20,533 nucleotides of DNA from the NCBI GenBank assembly GCA_016711405.1, contig JADJSZ010000096.1, forward strand, positions 1 to 20,533. The letters are read 5' to 3'. Positions 6,928 through 15,403 of the stretch are shown in pieces. The stretch's first letter is position 1. Each line of letters begins with the position of its first letter. The stretch is from Candidatus Hadersleviella danica (GTDB taxonomy: Bacteria; Chloroflexota; Anaerolineae; Promineifilales; Promineifilaceae). The notes under the pieces are model-generated. The model had not been told where the DNA came from. It saw only the letters and a program-made list of their open reading frames with translations, and searched no databases. Both the position numbers and the translations under genes were made by a program.

Positions 6928-9900
6928 ATGATGCCTAACCCCGCCGACCCAATCGAAATCTTCATCAACCGCTGGAGCCAATCGGCCGGGGCGGAACGCG
7001 CCAACTACATTGTTCCTCAGCGAACTGTGCGATGTGCTGGGCGTGCCACGGCCGAACCCTCCCAGACACTGGACAGCCAAAACAGCTACGTTTTTGAAAA
7101 AACAGTGCACCGAGGACGGCAACAGCCGCTTTATAGACCTCTACAAGCGCAACTGTTTTGTGTTGAAGCCAAACAAGGGAGCGAACAGGAAGCCAAACCC
7201 GCTGGCCTCGGCCGCCGCCCTGCAAGAGTTCGCTCGGCGCAAAAAGGGACGGCCACACGGGGCACGGCGCAATGGGACACCGAAATGGTGAAAGCCAAGA
7301 ACCAAGGCGAGAACTATATTCGTTTGTTGGCGGGGGAAGAGATTCGCAACGGCCGTCCCCCCTTCCTGTTGGTGGTAGATGTAGGCAACACGATTGAGCT
7401 ATACGCCGAATTTACGCGCACGGGCGGCCGTTATGTCCCCTTTCCCGACCCCGCCAGCCACCGACTGACGTTGGATGATTTGCGCGAGCCGGCCGTGCGC
7501 CAAATTTTGGCCCAAATCTGGACCAATCCGCAAGAGTTGGATCCCACCCGACGCAGTGCCAAGGTGACCCGGCTGATTGCGGAGAAGCTGGGCGCGTTGG
7601 CCAAGCAATTAGAAGCGGATAATTACCAAGCGGACGAAGTGGCCAATTTCCTAATGCGTTGTTTGTTTACCATGTTTGCCGAAGATGTGGGGCTTTTGCC
7701 CGCGCAGAGCTTTGCCGATTTGTTAGATGACTTGGGCAATGACCCCATCTCGTTTAAACCAATGGTAGAAGCGCTGTGGCAGACGATGAACACGGGCGGT
7801 TTTAGTGTGATTTTGCGCCAACAACTGCCCCGCTTTAACGGCGGACTGTTTGCCGACCCGTTTGCCCTGCCTTTGCACAAAGAACAGATTGGTTTGCTGG
7901 CCGAAGCGGCGCGGGCAGACTGGCGCGACGTGGAACCAGCCATCTTTGGCACATTATTAGAGCGTGCCCTAAACCCTGTGGAGCGGCATAAGCTGGGGGC
8001 GCACTACACCCCCCGCGCTTATGTGGAGCGATTGGTTCAGCCGACGGTCATTGAGCCGTTGCGGGTGGAGTGGGAGGCGGTGCAAGCGGCCGCTTTGCTC
8101 TTGGCTGAGAACAATCAAACGGCCAAAGCCATCGCCGAAGTGGAAGGCTTTCTACCCGCTCACTTCTCTGCGCGTTTTAGACCCCGCTTGTGGGAGCGGC
8201 AACTTTTTGTATGTGACTTTGGAACTGTTGAAGCGGCTGGAAGGGGAAGTGTTGAACACTTTGCGGGATTTGGGGGATGACCGGTTGCGTTTAGACATGC
8301 AATCGGTGACTGTTTCGCCCCAACAATTCTTGGGCATTGAGGTAAACCCCCGTGCGGCGGCCATTGCCGAGCTGGTGTTGTGGATTGGGTATTTGCAGTG
8401 GCATTTTCGCACCCAAGGCAAGACGAACCCGCCCGAGCCGATAATCAAAAATTACCACAACATTGAGTGCAGGGATGCGGTGTTGGCGTGGGAAGGGGTG
8501 GAGCCGTTGCGAAACAACAGCGGGCAGGTGGTAACACGTTGGGACGGCCGCACGACAAAGCCCCACGCGGTGACAGGGGAACCTGTGCCGGATGAAACAG
8601 CGCGAGTAGAGGCTGTGCGCTACTTAAAACCGCGCAAGGCAACGTGGCCGCAGGCGGATTTTATCATTGGCAACCCCCCTTTTATTGGCACAACGCGAAT
8701 GCGCGAAGCGTTGGGGGATGGATATACCGAGGCATTGCGCGGGGTGTATGCCAACGTGCCCGATTCGGCCGATTTGGTGATGTTTTGGTGGGAAAAAGCG
8801 GCCGAAATGACGCGCACGAAGCAAGCGCGACGCTTTGGCTTGATTACCACAAACAGTTTGCGCCAAACTTTTAATCGGCGCGTGGTGCAAAACCATCTCA
8901 GCGACCAACAACCCCTTTCATTGTTGTATGCCATTCCCGACCATCCGTGGGTAGATAGTTCCGAAGGGGCGGCCGTGCGAATTGCGATGACGGTGGGCGG
9001 AGCGGGAGAAGAACGGGAAGGCTTATTGCCAACAGTTGTTTGGGAACAAGCTACAGGAATGGATGAGATTGAGTTACAACTGGTCAGCCAAAAAGGAATT
9101 ATCTTTGCGGATTTAACAATTGGTGTAAATATTGCAGGAGCTAAGCCATTACAAGCCAATAAAGACTTAAGCTACCGAGGAATGATGCCTCTTAATTCAG
9201 GATTTATTATTACGCCTCAGGAGGCAAACACTTTAGGCTTGAATCATATACCTAATGCAAAAAATCATTTGCGCCTTTATTACAATGGTAGAGACTTAAC
9301 ACAAAAGCCTCGTAACATCATGGTCATTGATTTGTTTGGTTTAGATGAACAACAAGTAAAAGTCCTGTTCCTGAGATTTATCAATGGATATATGAACGGG
9401 TTAAACCAGAAAGAGATCAAAATAATCGTAAGTCACGGCGTGAGAATTGGTGGCTATTTGAGAAACAACTCCTAAATTGCGTAATGCAGTACACGGATTA
9501 AATAGATACATAGCCACAACAATGACTGCAAAGCATAGATTTTTTACTTTTATTGATGTTAATGTTTTGCCAGACCAAGGATTAATAGCAATTGCAGTAG
9601 ATGATGCTTATTGCCTTGGCATATTATCAAGCCAAATTCATGTTATATGGGCATTACATGCGGGTGGGCGTTTGGGAGTTGGTAATGATCCACGTTACAA
9701 CAACACACGCTGTTTTGAGACGTTTCCTTTCCAAGCACAGAAGTACAAAAAGAAGAAATCCGTCAATTAGCAGAACAGTTGGATGCCCATCGGAAACGGC
9801 AACAAGCCCAGCACCCCACTCTAACGATGACGGGAATGTATAACGTCCTCGAAAAACTTCGCCAAGAGGAGCCGCTAGACGACAACGAGCGTGCCATCCA

Positions 9901-10373
9901 CGAAATGGGCCTGCTCACCATCTTGCACCACCTGCACCAAGACCTCGACCGTGCTGTTTCGGCCGCTTATGGCTGGCCCGCCACCCTCAGCGACGAAGAA
10001 ATTTTGTCCCGCCTTGTCGCGCTCAACCAAGAGCGAGCGGCCGAAGAGGCCAATGGTCTCATTCGCTATTTGCGCCCCGCCTACCAAAACCCCAACGCGG
10101 TCGGCAAACCCATTTGATAGATGTTCCGCAAGTTATTGGGGTCGGTGCGGGGGTGGCAGAGGCGCGGCCGTTTCCACGGCACTGCCCGAACAGATGTTGG
10201 CGGTGCGGCAATTGTTGCAGGGGGTTAAACGGCCGTTAACCGTGCAAGATGTAACTCAATCGTTTGCGGGGAAACCCACCAAGCAACGGCGGGAAGCTGT
10301 GGCAACGTTGCTGGAGACGTTGGCCATGCTGGGACAGGCGGTGAAGGTGGAGGGGGGGTATACGGCCGTGTAG
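6928..10373 (+). CDS. MmeI-like type II restriction-modification protein (frameshifted)
   Basis: Joined across frames, this is one protein of about 1150 residues combining endonuclease, adenine-type DNA methyltransferase and target recognition. Near the N-terminus, DLYKRNCFVLEAK (D codon 7136, EAK at 7165-7173) forms a D-X9-ExK nuclease motif, the spacing known in MmeI-type enzymes. It is reconstructed over one missing base. A helical region follows (residues about 150-400), with KLGAHYTPRAYVERLV just before the methylase domain. SAM motif I is DPACGSGNF at 8180-8206 and catalytic motif IV is NPPFIG at 8672-8689. The region 9030-9780 is the likely specificity domain, ending in RRENWWLF and GVGNDPRYNNTRCFETFPF. 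A helical C-terminal tail runs to 10373. Frame changes occur near 7002, 7065, 7112, 7165, 7212, 7245, 8170, 9398, 9475, 9735 and 10100, mostly at homopolymers. The start is the ATG pair at 6928/6931; the TTG at 6910 is less likely. A solitary methylase or a BREX PglX-like enzyme is a weaker alternative. Confidence 0.82.
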
Positions 10374-10400
10374 GTTGGGGCAGAGGAGCAGAAGGATTCT

Positions 10401-10471
10401 GTAGGGGTAGGCCTTGTGCCTACCCTCCCCGCCCTCTGCCCTGAAGAGGGCAACCACAAGGGTTGCCCCTA
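10401..10471. terminator. Two GTAGGGG-family hairpins after the RM gene
   Basis: The first stem is GGGTAGGC at 10405-10412 with GCCTACCC at 10418-10425, loop CTTGT. The second is GGGCAACC at 10448-10455 with GGTTGCCC at 10461-10468, loop ACAAG. The two are in opposite orientation, starting with GTAGGGG at 10401 and ending with CCCCTAC at 10471. Lying 30-100 bp after the RM stop, they may terminate transcription, although no U-tract follows. Confidence 0.55.
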
Positions 10472-10472
10472 C

Positions 10473-10529
10473 GACCTCGTTTTGCATCCAATCAACCTCA
10501 TTTATCTTCCAATCAACCTAGATTAGGTT
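10473..10529. repeat. Short 21-bp heptad repeat (about 2.7 units)
   Basis: Two units of exactly 21 bp (10488-10508 and 10509-10529) begin CCAATCAACCT, with a partial unit before them. They encode SNQPHLSSNQPRLG on the plus strand, clearly related to the NPPRLSA heptads of the large array at 2355-2952. As there, they run directly into a nested-hairpin element. Confidence 0.7.
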
Positions 10530-10530
10530 G

Positions 10531-10740
10531 CCACATGGTAACGGCCGCAAACATGCCCTCCAACACCTCTCGTAGGGGCGAGAAGGCGGCGCATGACCTA
10601 AACGCAAAACACAACACGCTCTCTCGCCGCCTCCTCGCCCTGCGTACAGCCCAAACGCAGGGCGAGGAGGCGCGGAAGTTGCGCCATAAGTTTCCATTTA
10701 ATCGTTTCCGCGCCTTCTCGCCCCTACAAAAACGCCTTGG
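10531..10740. repeat. Nested-hairpin element, copy B
   Basis: This is the first of two tandem copies with a period of exactly 210 bp. The outer arms are GTAGGGGCGAGAAGGCG at 10572-10588 and its complement at 10711-10727. The inner arms CGCCTCCTCGCCCTGCG and CGCAGGGCGAGGAGGCG lie at about 10628-10673. It starts with CCACATGGTAACGGCCGC, and the same word begins the next unit at 10741. Confidence 0.85.
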
Positions 10741-10952
10741 CCACATGGTAACGGCCGCAAACATGCCCTCCAACACCTCTCGTAGGGGCGAGAAGGCGGC
10801 GCATGACCTAAACGCAAAACACAACACGTTTCGCCGTTGCCTCCTCGCCCCGCGACAGCCCAAACGCAGGGCGAGGAGGCGCGGAAGTTGCGCCATAAGT
10901 TTCCATTTAATCGTTTCCGCGCCTCTCGCCCCTACAAAAACGCCTTTACCAC
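10741..10952. repeat. Nested-hairpin element, copy C
   Basis: This is the second tandem copy. The left outer arm is at 10782-10798. The right arm at 10920-10935 lacks one T. The inner hairpin has a few changes (CGCCCCGCG for CGCCCTGCG). CCACATGGTAACGGCCG recurs at its right edge (10949), so each unit is bounded by a short direct repeat. Open frames across copies B and C are by-products of the GC-rich palindromes. Confidence 0.85.
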
Positions 10953-11003
10953 ATGGTAACGGCCGTGCCCCCACCCCACCAACGCCCCTCAACCACGAAC
11001 CCT

Positions 11004-11040
11004 TATTCCGCAATCCCCATTCCGCAATCCGCAATCCCCT
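11004..11040. repeat. CATTCCGCAATCC-type short repeat
   Basis: Degenerate direct repeats of CCGCAATCCCCATT lie between nested-hairpin copy C and the PH-domain gene. The same word family lies at 15365-15397 downstream of the small methyltransferase. Confidence 0.55.
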
Positions 11041-11084
11041 CCCCCCTTAGGGCGGCCATTTTCTGTTACAATTCAACCAACCAC

Positions 11085-11090
11085 AGGAGG
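11085..11090 (+). promoter_or_regulatory. Shine-Dalgarno site of the PH-domain gene
   Basis: AGGAGG sits 8 bases before the ATG at 11099. It is one of only two clear ribosome-binding sites seen in the window, and it fixes this start. A TACAAT at 11067-11072 could be a -10 box, but no -35 is obvious. Confidence 0.65.
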
Positions 11091-11098
11091 TTATAGAC

Positions 11099-11550
11099 AT
11101 GGAAACTAAATGGTATCCCTCAAAAGTAGATTGGTGGTTGGGCCTCATCCTCATCATCCTTCCCCTCAGTTCACTCAGCGTTCTCGCCACAAGCCTTGCC
11201 AGCGGCAACTCGGCCGAAATGATAACGGCCGTGGGGATGTGCGTGTTCACGGCCGCGCTCTATGGCCTGCTCATCATCCCCATCCGCTATGGAATTACGC
11301 AAGATGAACTCATTGTGCGCTTCGGCGTGGTTCGCCAACGCATCCCCCTAGCCGCCATTCAAGAAGTGTACCCACCCACAACCCTTTATCGTCGCCCGCC
11401 CTCTCCTTAGACCGCCTCGCCATTCGCACAGGGGCGCTCTTCGCCTCCGCCATGATTTCCCCCGCCGACAAAGACGATTTTCTCAATACGCTGGCCATCC
11501 GGGCTGGATTACAGCGGTACGACGACAAACTCATGCGCTTGGCCAATTAG
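11099..11550 (+). CDS. Membrane-anchored bacterial PH-domain protein (bPH_4-like), one frameshift
   Basis: Two hydrophobic helices (residues about 11-33 and 43-65, the latter including VGMCVFTAALYGLLIIP) precede a small PH-like domain. The domain shows YGITQDELIVRFGVVRQRI and then, in the next frame, NPLSSPALSLDRLAIR and ISPADKDDFL. That is the conserved layout of YyaB-like bPH_4 proteins. The frame changes in the C-rich run near 11370-11376, and restoring it gives about 150 residues ending at TAG 11548-11550. The function of this family is not firmly known. The N-terminal helices place it in the membrane with the PH fold probably cytoplasmic. It is flanked by repeat DNA on both sides and is not in an operon. 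The frameshift is probably a one-base error in a C run. Confidence 0.75.
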
Positions 11551-11903
11551 GATCGCTGAGTACCCTAAAAGAAGGCTTTATTGCAAAAGGGCAAAAGAGC
11601 GAAAAGGCAAAATTGCTCGACAAAAAATTCGTGTAATTCGTGCAATTCGTGTCTAAATCAACCTTTTTTCAGTAGACTCATCGCTAAGTTTTTAACTTGA
11701 ACAAATGGCGTTGTTGAGCTTTCTTTTAACGCAAAGTCGCCAAGACGCAAAGAGCGCAAAGTTTCTCGAGACCCTTTGCGCTCTTTGTACCTTTGCATCT
11801 TTGCCATAAAGAAAGCAGATTTGTTCATTTTATTTACTTACTAATCCTAAGTAAATCATTTCACCTTTTACTTTTACTTCTTACTTTTTTACTTTTCCTC
11901 CCT
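11551..11903. repeat. Gene-free interval with three short-repeat families
   Basis: The interval holds ATTCGTG-word direct repeats at 11626-11660. A hairpin of GCAAAG words follows at 11730-11806, whose arms flank a TTTCTCGAGACC loop (TCGAGACCC at 11766-11774). A pyrimidine-rich TTTACTTTTAC-type repeat at about 11838-11900 runs up to the tex start. The frame into tex is open from 11793, but that N-terminal extension is hydrophobic translation of these repeats and is not credible. No promoter stands out. Confidence 0.65.
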
Positions 11904-14037
11904 ATGTCCTATCACATCCAAATCGCCAACCACCTCAACCTCAAAGCAACCCAAGTCGAAAAGACCATTGAACTGCTCGAGGCAGGCAACACCATCCCCT
12001 TTATTGCCCGTTACCGCAAAGAAGTGACGGGCGAACTAGACGAAATCGAAATCCGCCACATCGAAGAACAACTCGGCCGCCTAAAAACCCTCGACGAGCG
12101 GCGGTTGGCCATCCTTAAAGCGATAGAAGAACAGGGCAAATTGACGGCCGAACTGCAAACCGCTCTCCAAACGGCCGACACCCTGACCGCCCTCGAAGAC
12201 TTATACCAGCCCTACAAGAAAAAGCGGCAAACCCGCGCCGACATGGCTCGCCAACGCGGCCTCGCCCCCTTGGCCGAACGCATTCTCCAGCAACCCAAAG
12301 GACGGCTCGACTTGGCGGTCATTGCCCAAGCGTTCATTGGGGAAGATGTACCAGACACAAACAGCGCATGGGCGGGCGCACGCGACATTATCGCCGAGCA
12401 AATTAGCGACCATGCCCAAATTCGGGGGGCTGTACGGGAGCAAGCGCAAAAATATGCGACCTTAGAGGTCACAAAAATAGACGGGGGAGACGACCCCAAA
12501 CAGGTTTACGCCCTTTACTACGAATTTAGCCAGCGCGTAGACCGTCTACGGCCGCATCAAATCCTCGCCATTAACCGGGGCGAGAACGAAAAAGTATTGC
12601 GCGTGAAACTAGATGTCCCCCAGCGGGATTGGCTCCGCCCTGTCGCGCACCACTTCTTGCCCCGCCGTGATTCAGCCCTCTTCGAGCAACTCGATATGGC
12701 CATCCACGATGCCGCCCAACGCCTCCTCCTGCCCGCCATCGAGCGCGATGTGCGCCGTTGGCTCACCGAAAAGGCCGAAGCCCACGCCATCCACACCTTT
12801 GCCCTTAATTTGCGGGGCTTGCTCACCCAGCCGCCGCTGGCAGGGCAAACCATCTTGGCCATAGACCCCGCTTATCGGACGGGATGCAAGATAGCGGTGA
12901 TAGACAACACGGGTAAGGTGGTGGCCACAACGGCCGTCTACCCGCACCAACCCCAAAAGAAGTGGGCCGAAGCCATTAAAACGCTTGAAACCCTCATTAT
13001 CCAGCACCAAGTAACCCTTATCACGATTGGAAATGGCACCGCCTCGCGGGAAACAGAACAGTTGGCGGCCGAAATCATCGGCCGCCATGCCCAAACATCT
13101 TCGGCCGTGCCACTTTATTATCTGATGGTGAACGAAGCAGGCGCCAGCGTGTACAGTGCCAGCGAATTGGCGCGGGCAGAACTGCCCGATTTGGATGTAA
13201 CTCTGCGCGGGGCGGTCTCAATCGGCCGTCGGGCGCAAGATCCTTTGGCCGAGTTGGTCAAAATTGATGCCAAAGCGATAGGAATTGGTCTTTACCAGCA
13301 CGATGTAGACCAAAAGATGCTCGCCCACACCCTCGATGGGGTGGTGGAATCGGTGGTCAACGAAGTTGGCGTAGATGTCAACTCCGCTTCGCCCGCTTTG
13401 CTGACCTATGTGGCGGGAATCGGGCCGCGATTGGCCCAAAACATGGTTGCTTACAGGGATGAACACGGCCGTTTCCCCGACCGCGCCAGCTTTCGCAAAG
13501 TCACAGGCTGGGCCAAAGGCATTTGAGCAGTGCGCGGGCTTTTGCGGGTGCGCGAAGGGGGGTAATTGGCTCGATAACACCGCCATCCACCCGGAAAGTT
13601 ATCCCATCGCCACCAAACTACTGGCCAAAACGGGGCTAACAGGCGACGAGGAGATGGCCGCCCGTCAAGAGCGGCTTAACCAGTTGGCCATCCCCCACTT
13701 AGCGGCCGAATTACAGTGCGGCGAACCTACTTTGCGGGACATTATCGCCCAATTGGCGCGTACCGCCGTGACCCGCGTGAAGATGTGCCCTCCCATTCTG
13801 CGGCGAGACGTATTGGGCATGGATGATTTGCACGTCGGGTTGCACCTGCAAGGAACCGTGCGCAATGTCGTGGATTTTGGGGCGTTTGTGGATATCGGCG
13901 TGAAGCAAGATGGCTTGCTCCACCGCCGCCAGCTCCCCGCTGGCTTGGTGCTAACCGTTGGCGATGTGATTGGGGTGACGATTGAGAGTGTCGAGGCGGA
14001 GCGCGGCCGTATTAGCCTCGGCTGGGCGGAAGATTAA
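11904..14037 (+). CDS. tex: Tex family S1 RNA-binding protein (frameshifted)
   Basis: This is a Tex/YhgF-type nucleic-acid-binding protein of about 711 residues, close to the family's usual length. It acts in the cytoplasm on RNA and transcription complexes. The N-terminus starts MSYHIQIANHLNLK and contains the family hallmark IPFIARYRKEVTGELDE. A YqgF/RNase H-like domain begins near residue 315 (TILAIDPAYRTGCKIAVID). A helix-hairpin-helix segment contains YVAGIGPRLAQNMVAYRDE. The C-terminal S1 domain reads LQGTVRNVVDFGAFVDIGVK. The frame is lost at 13508-13526 (GCTGGGCC, one base missing) and shifted briefly near 13540-13560 by a short T run and a long G run. After repair it reads GPKAFEQCAGF...GGNWLDNTAIHPESY, the normal Tex sequence. 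Both changes are in homopolymers, so the gene is most likely intact in the organism. ATG 11904 is chosen over the upstream frame because the family starts here. Confidence 0.93.
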
Positions 14038-14048
14038 GCGATAAAGCC

Positions 14049-14081
14049 AGACCTGCGAGGTCTTGAAGACCTCGCAGGTCT
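14049..14081. terminator. Perfect palindrome between convergent genes
   Basis: AGACCTGCGAGGTCTT at 14049-14064 is exactly mirrored at 14066-14081. It would fold as a stem of about 14 bp with a TTGAA loop and a short T tail. It lies 12 bp after the tex stop and 8 bp before the stop of the convergent UPF0158 gene, so it is well placed as a bidirectional terminator. It also has the look of a dispersed repeat. Confidence 0.75.
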
Positions 14082-14088
14082 TTCATCG

Positions 14089-14549
14089 CTACAAATCATT
14101 TATGTAAGCAATCTCGTTGCTTTCTAACCACTCCATCCCAATTTGCCCCAGTGCTTGCTTGCGAAAGTCATACCACTTCTGTTCCACATTATGGCGGTTA
14201 ATTGCCTGCTTAAAACGGCGAAACGCCCCCGAACCATGAATCGCATCCATCAGTTGCTGATGAATATGGGCATTTTGCACTGTATGGCAAAACTCCTTCA
14301 TGATGTGGTACTCATTAACCTCATACTGGGTGGGCAACCGCACGTAATCGGCCGATGAATTAACCTCACGAACCAAAGCAACGACCTCTAGTTGCCAATC
14401 AGGCAGTTCTTCATCGTCATCAGCTTTAGCCAAATCAAAATCTTCCTCCCCAGAGGAAAAACTTCACCTGTAACAAGGTTAAGATAAGCATAAACCTCGT
14501 CACTCACCATATCCAATCCATCCACAACCTTAGCTAACGAAACAACCAT
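14089..14549 (-). CDS. UPF0158 family protein (one frameshift)
   Basis: Reconstructed as about 153 residues starting MVVSLAKVVDGLDMVSDEVY. The conserved features of UPF0158 (PF03682) are clear: AYLNLVTGEV near the start, an acidic stretch before LPDWQLEVVALVREV, YEVNEYHIMKEFCHTV, and the signature GSGAFRRFKQAINRHNVEQK followed by WYDFRKQAL and EWLESNEIAY. The biochemical role of the family is unknown. The frame breaks at an A run (plus strand 14457-14461), and adding one base restores SSGEEDFDLAKADDDEE. The start at 14549 is supported by AAGGAGAG six bases upstream (14556-14563). The gene faces tex and shares the palindrome at 14049-14081. Confidence 0.85.
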
Positions 14550-14555
14550 AGGAAA

Positions 14556-14563
14556 CTCTCCTT
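14556..14563 (-). promoter_or_regulatory. Shine-Dalgarno site of the UPF0158 gene
   Basis: On the minus strand AAGGAGAG lies six bases before the ATG at 14549. It settles the start upstream of the frameshift, in place of the internal ATG at 14433. Confidence 0.65.
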
Positions 14564-14647
14564 GCAAAACAAGTCAATTTTGCTAAGTTATCACCAGTAA
14601 ACAGTCTATTTTAGACATGAATGACACGAATAACACCAATTTTTAGC

Positions 14648-14679
14648 TGAAATGCTGATGAGCTGACACGCTGACAAAC
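14648..14679. repeat. Left inverted repeat around the methyltransferase gene
   Basis: This 32-base track of GCTGA words starts TGAAATGCTGA and matches the reverse complement of 15338-15369 at 26 of 32 positions. It sits 5 bp before the methyltransferase ATG. Similar words at 17161-17220 show the family is also used elsewhere as simple repeat. Confidence 0.6.
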
Positions 14680-14684
14680 TACTT

Positions 14685-15350
14685 ATGAACAATTGTTTGC
14701 ACGAAAAAGAGTATGGGCAGGAGCATTATGCCCGTTTGCGCCAGTTAGCGGCCGAAACCACCCCCGCCGACGAATTATCCCACTTCATGGAGATGGGTTC
14801 GTGGCGGCCGAAAGAGCTTCGCAAGATGAAAAAGTTCCGCTTCCAGTTGCTCCACCGCTGGTTGGTGGAACATTTTGCCCCATGCAGGGTGGCCGACATT
14901 GGCGGCGGCAAAGGATTGTTGGCTTATCTGTTGCAACAAAGCGGCTGGGAGGCGGCCGTGATTGACCCCATCTATCAAGAGTTGCCCGACAAGTACAAAG
15001 ACATTGCCACGGGGCAACGGGTGAAGATTGGCACACACGAAAAGGTGCGGCGCGTGAGTCGGCCGTTCTCAGCCGAGATGGGGCGCGAGTTTGATTTGCT
15101 AATAGGGATGCACGCCCACGGGTGCAATGCCCTCATTGTGGATGCGGCGGCCGAATATGGCTGTGGCTACGTCCTCTTCCCCTGTTGTGTCATCGAAGAG
15201 CCGTTCTTCCCCGTGCGGGGGGTGAGTTGGCTAGAAAGTATTACGGCGTATGGGGTGGAGGGCCAGCGGCCGTTGCACCACTTTCGGCTCAACTTCAAGG
15301 GGCAAAATATCGGCCTGTGCGGCGTGGGGGAACTGAAGCTAGTCAGCTAG
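14685..15350 (+). CDS. Class I SAM-dependent methyltransferase (Methyltransf_32-like)
   Basis: A complete 221-residue cytoplasmic protein. SAM-binding motif I is RVADIGGGKGLLAYLL (glycine loop at residues 71-77), and the acidic end of strand 2 is AAVIDPIY (D94). Further on, GMHAHGCNAL at 141-150 is followed by GYVLFPCCVIEEPFF with a PCC triplet at 166-168. An H-x-G segment followed by PCC is the pattern of Methyltransf_32/METTL25- and Trm13-like enzymes, some of which modify RNA or protein. The substrate cannot be told from sequence. The ATG at 14685 has no Shine-Dalgarno site. The stop TAG at 15348-15350 lies inside the right inverted repeat, so the last residues (LVS) are encoded by repeat sequence. 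It is a single-gene unit between convergent neighbours. Confidence 0.8.
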   Translation: MNNCLHEKEYGQEHYARLRQLAAETTPADELSHFMEMGSWRPKELRKMKKFRFQLLHRWLVEHFAPCRVADIGGGKGLLAYLLQQSGWEAAVIDPIYQELPDKYKDIATGQRVKIGTHEKVRRVSRPFSAEMGREFDLLIGMHAHGCNALIVDAAAEYGCGYVLFPCCVIEEPFFPVRGVSWLESITAYGVEGQRPLHHFRLNFKGQNIGLCGVGELKLVS

Positions 15351-15369
15351 TCAGCTTGTCAGCATTTCA
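15338..15369. repeat. Right inverted repeat around the methyltransferase gene
   Basis: GCTAGTCAGCTAGTCAGC continues through TTGTCAGCATTTCA and is the inverted partner of 14648-14679 (26 of 32). It overlaps the gene's final codons. A CATTCCGCAATCC-type repeat follows at 15365-15397. Confidence 0.6.
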
Positions 15370-15403
15370 TTCCGCAATCCCCATTCCGCATTCCCCCATC
15401 CCC

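Noticed and set aside
10463..11050. Protein-coding ORF over nested-hairpin copies B and C
   Set aside because: Its internal duplication equals the DNA tandem repeat, and it shows no family resemblance or ribosome-binding site.
11793..11903. N-terminal extension of Tex as a signal peptide
   Set aside because: The hydrophobic stretch is translated pyrimidine-rich word repeat; Tex is cytoplasmic and its family start matches ATG 11904.
13500..13560. Programmed ribosomal frameshift in tex
   Set aside because: There is no slippery heptamer with a downstream structure. Several indels in homopolymers across many genes point to sequence error.
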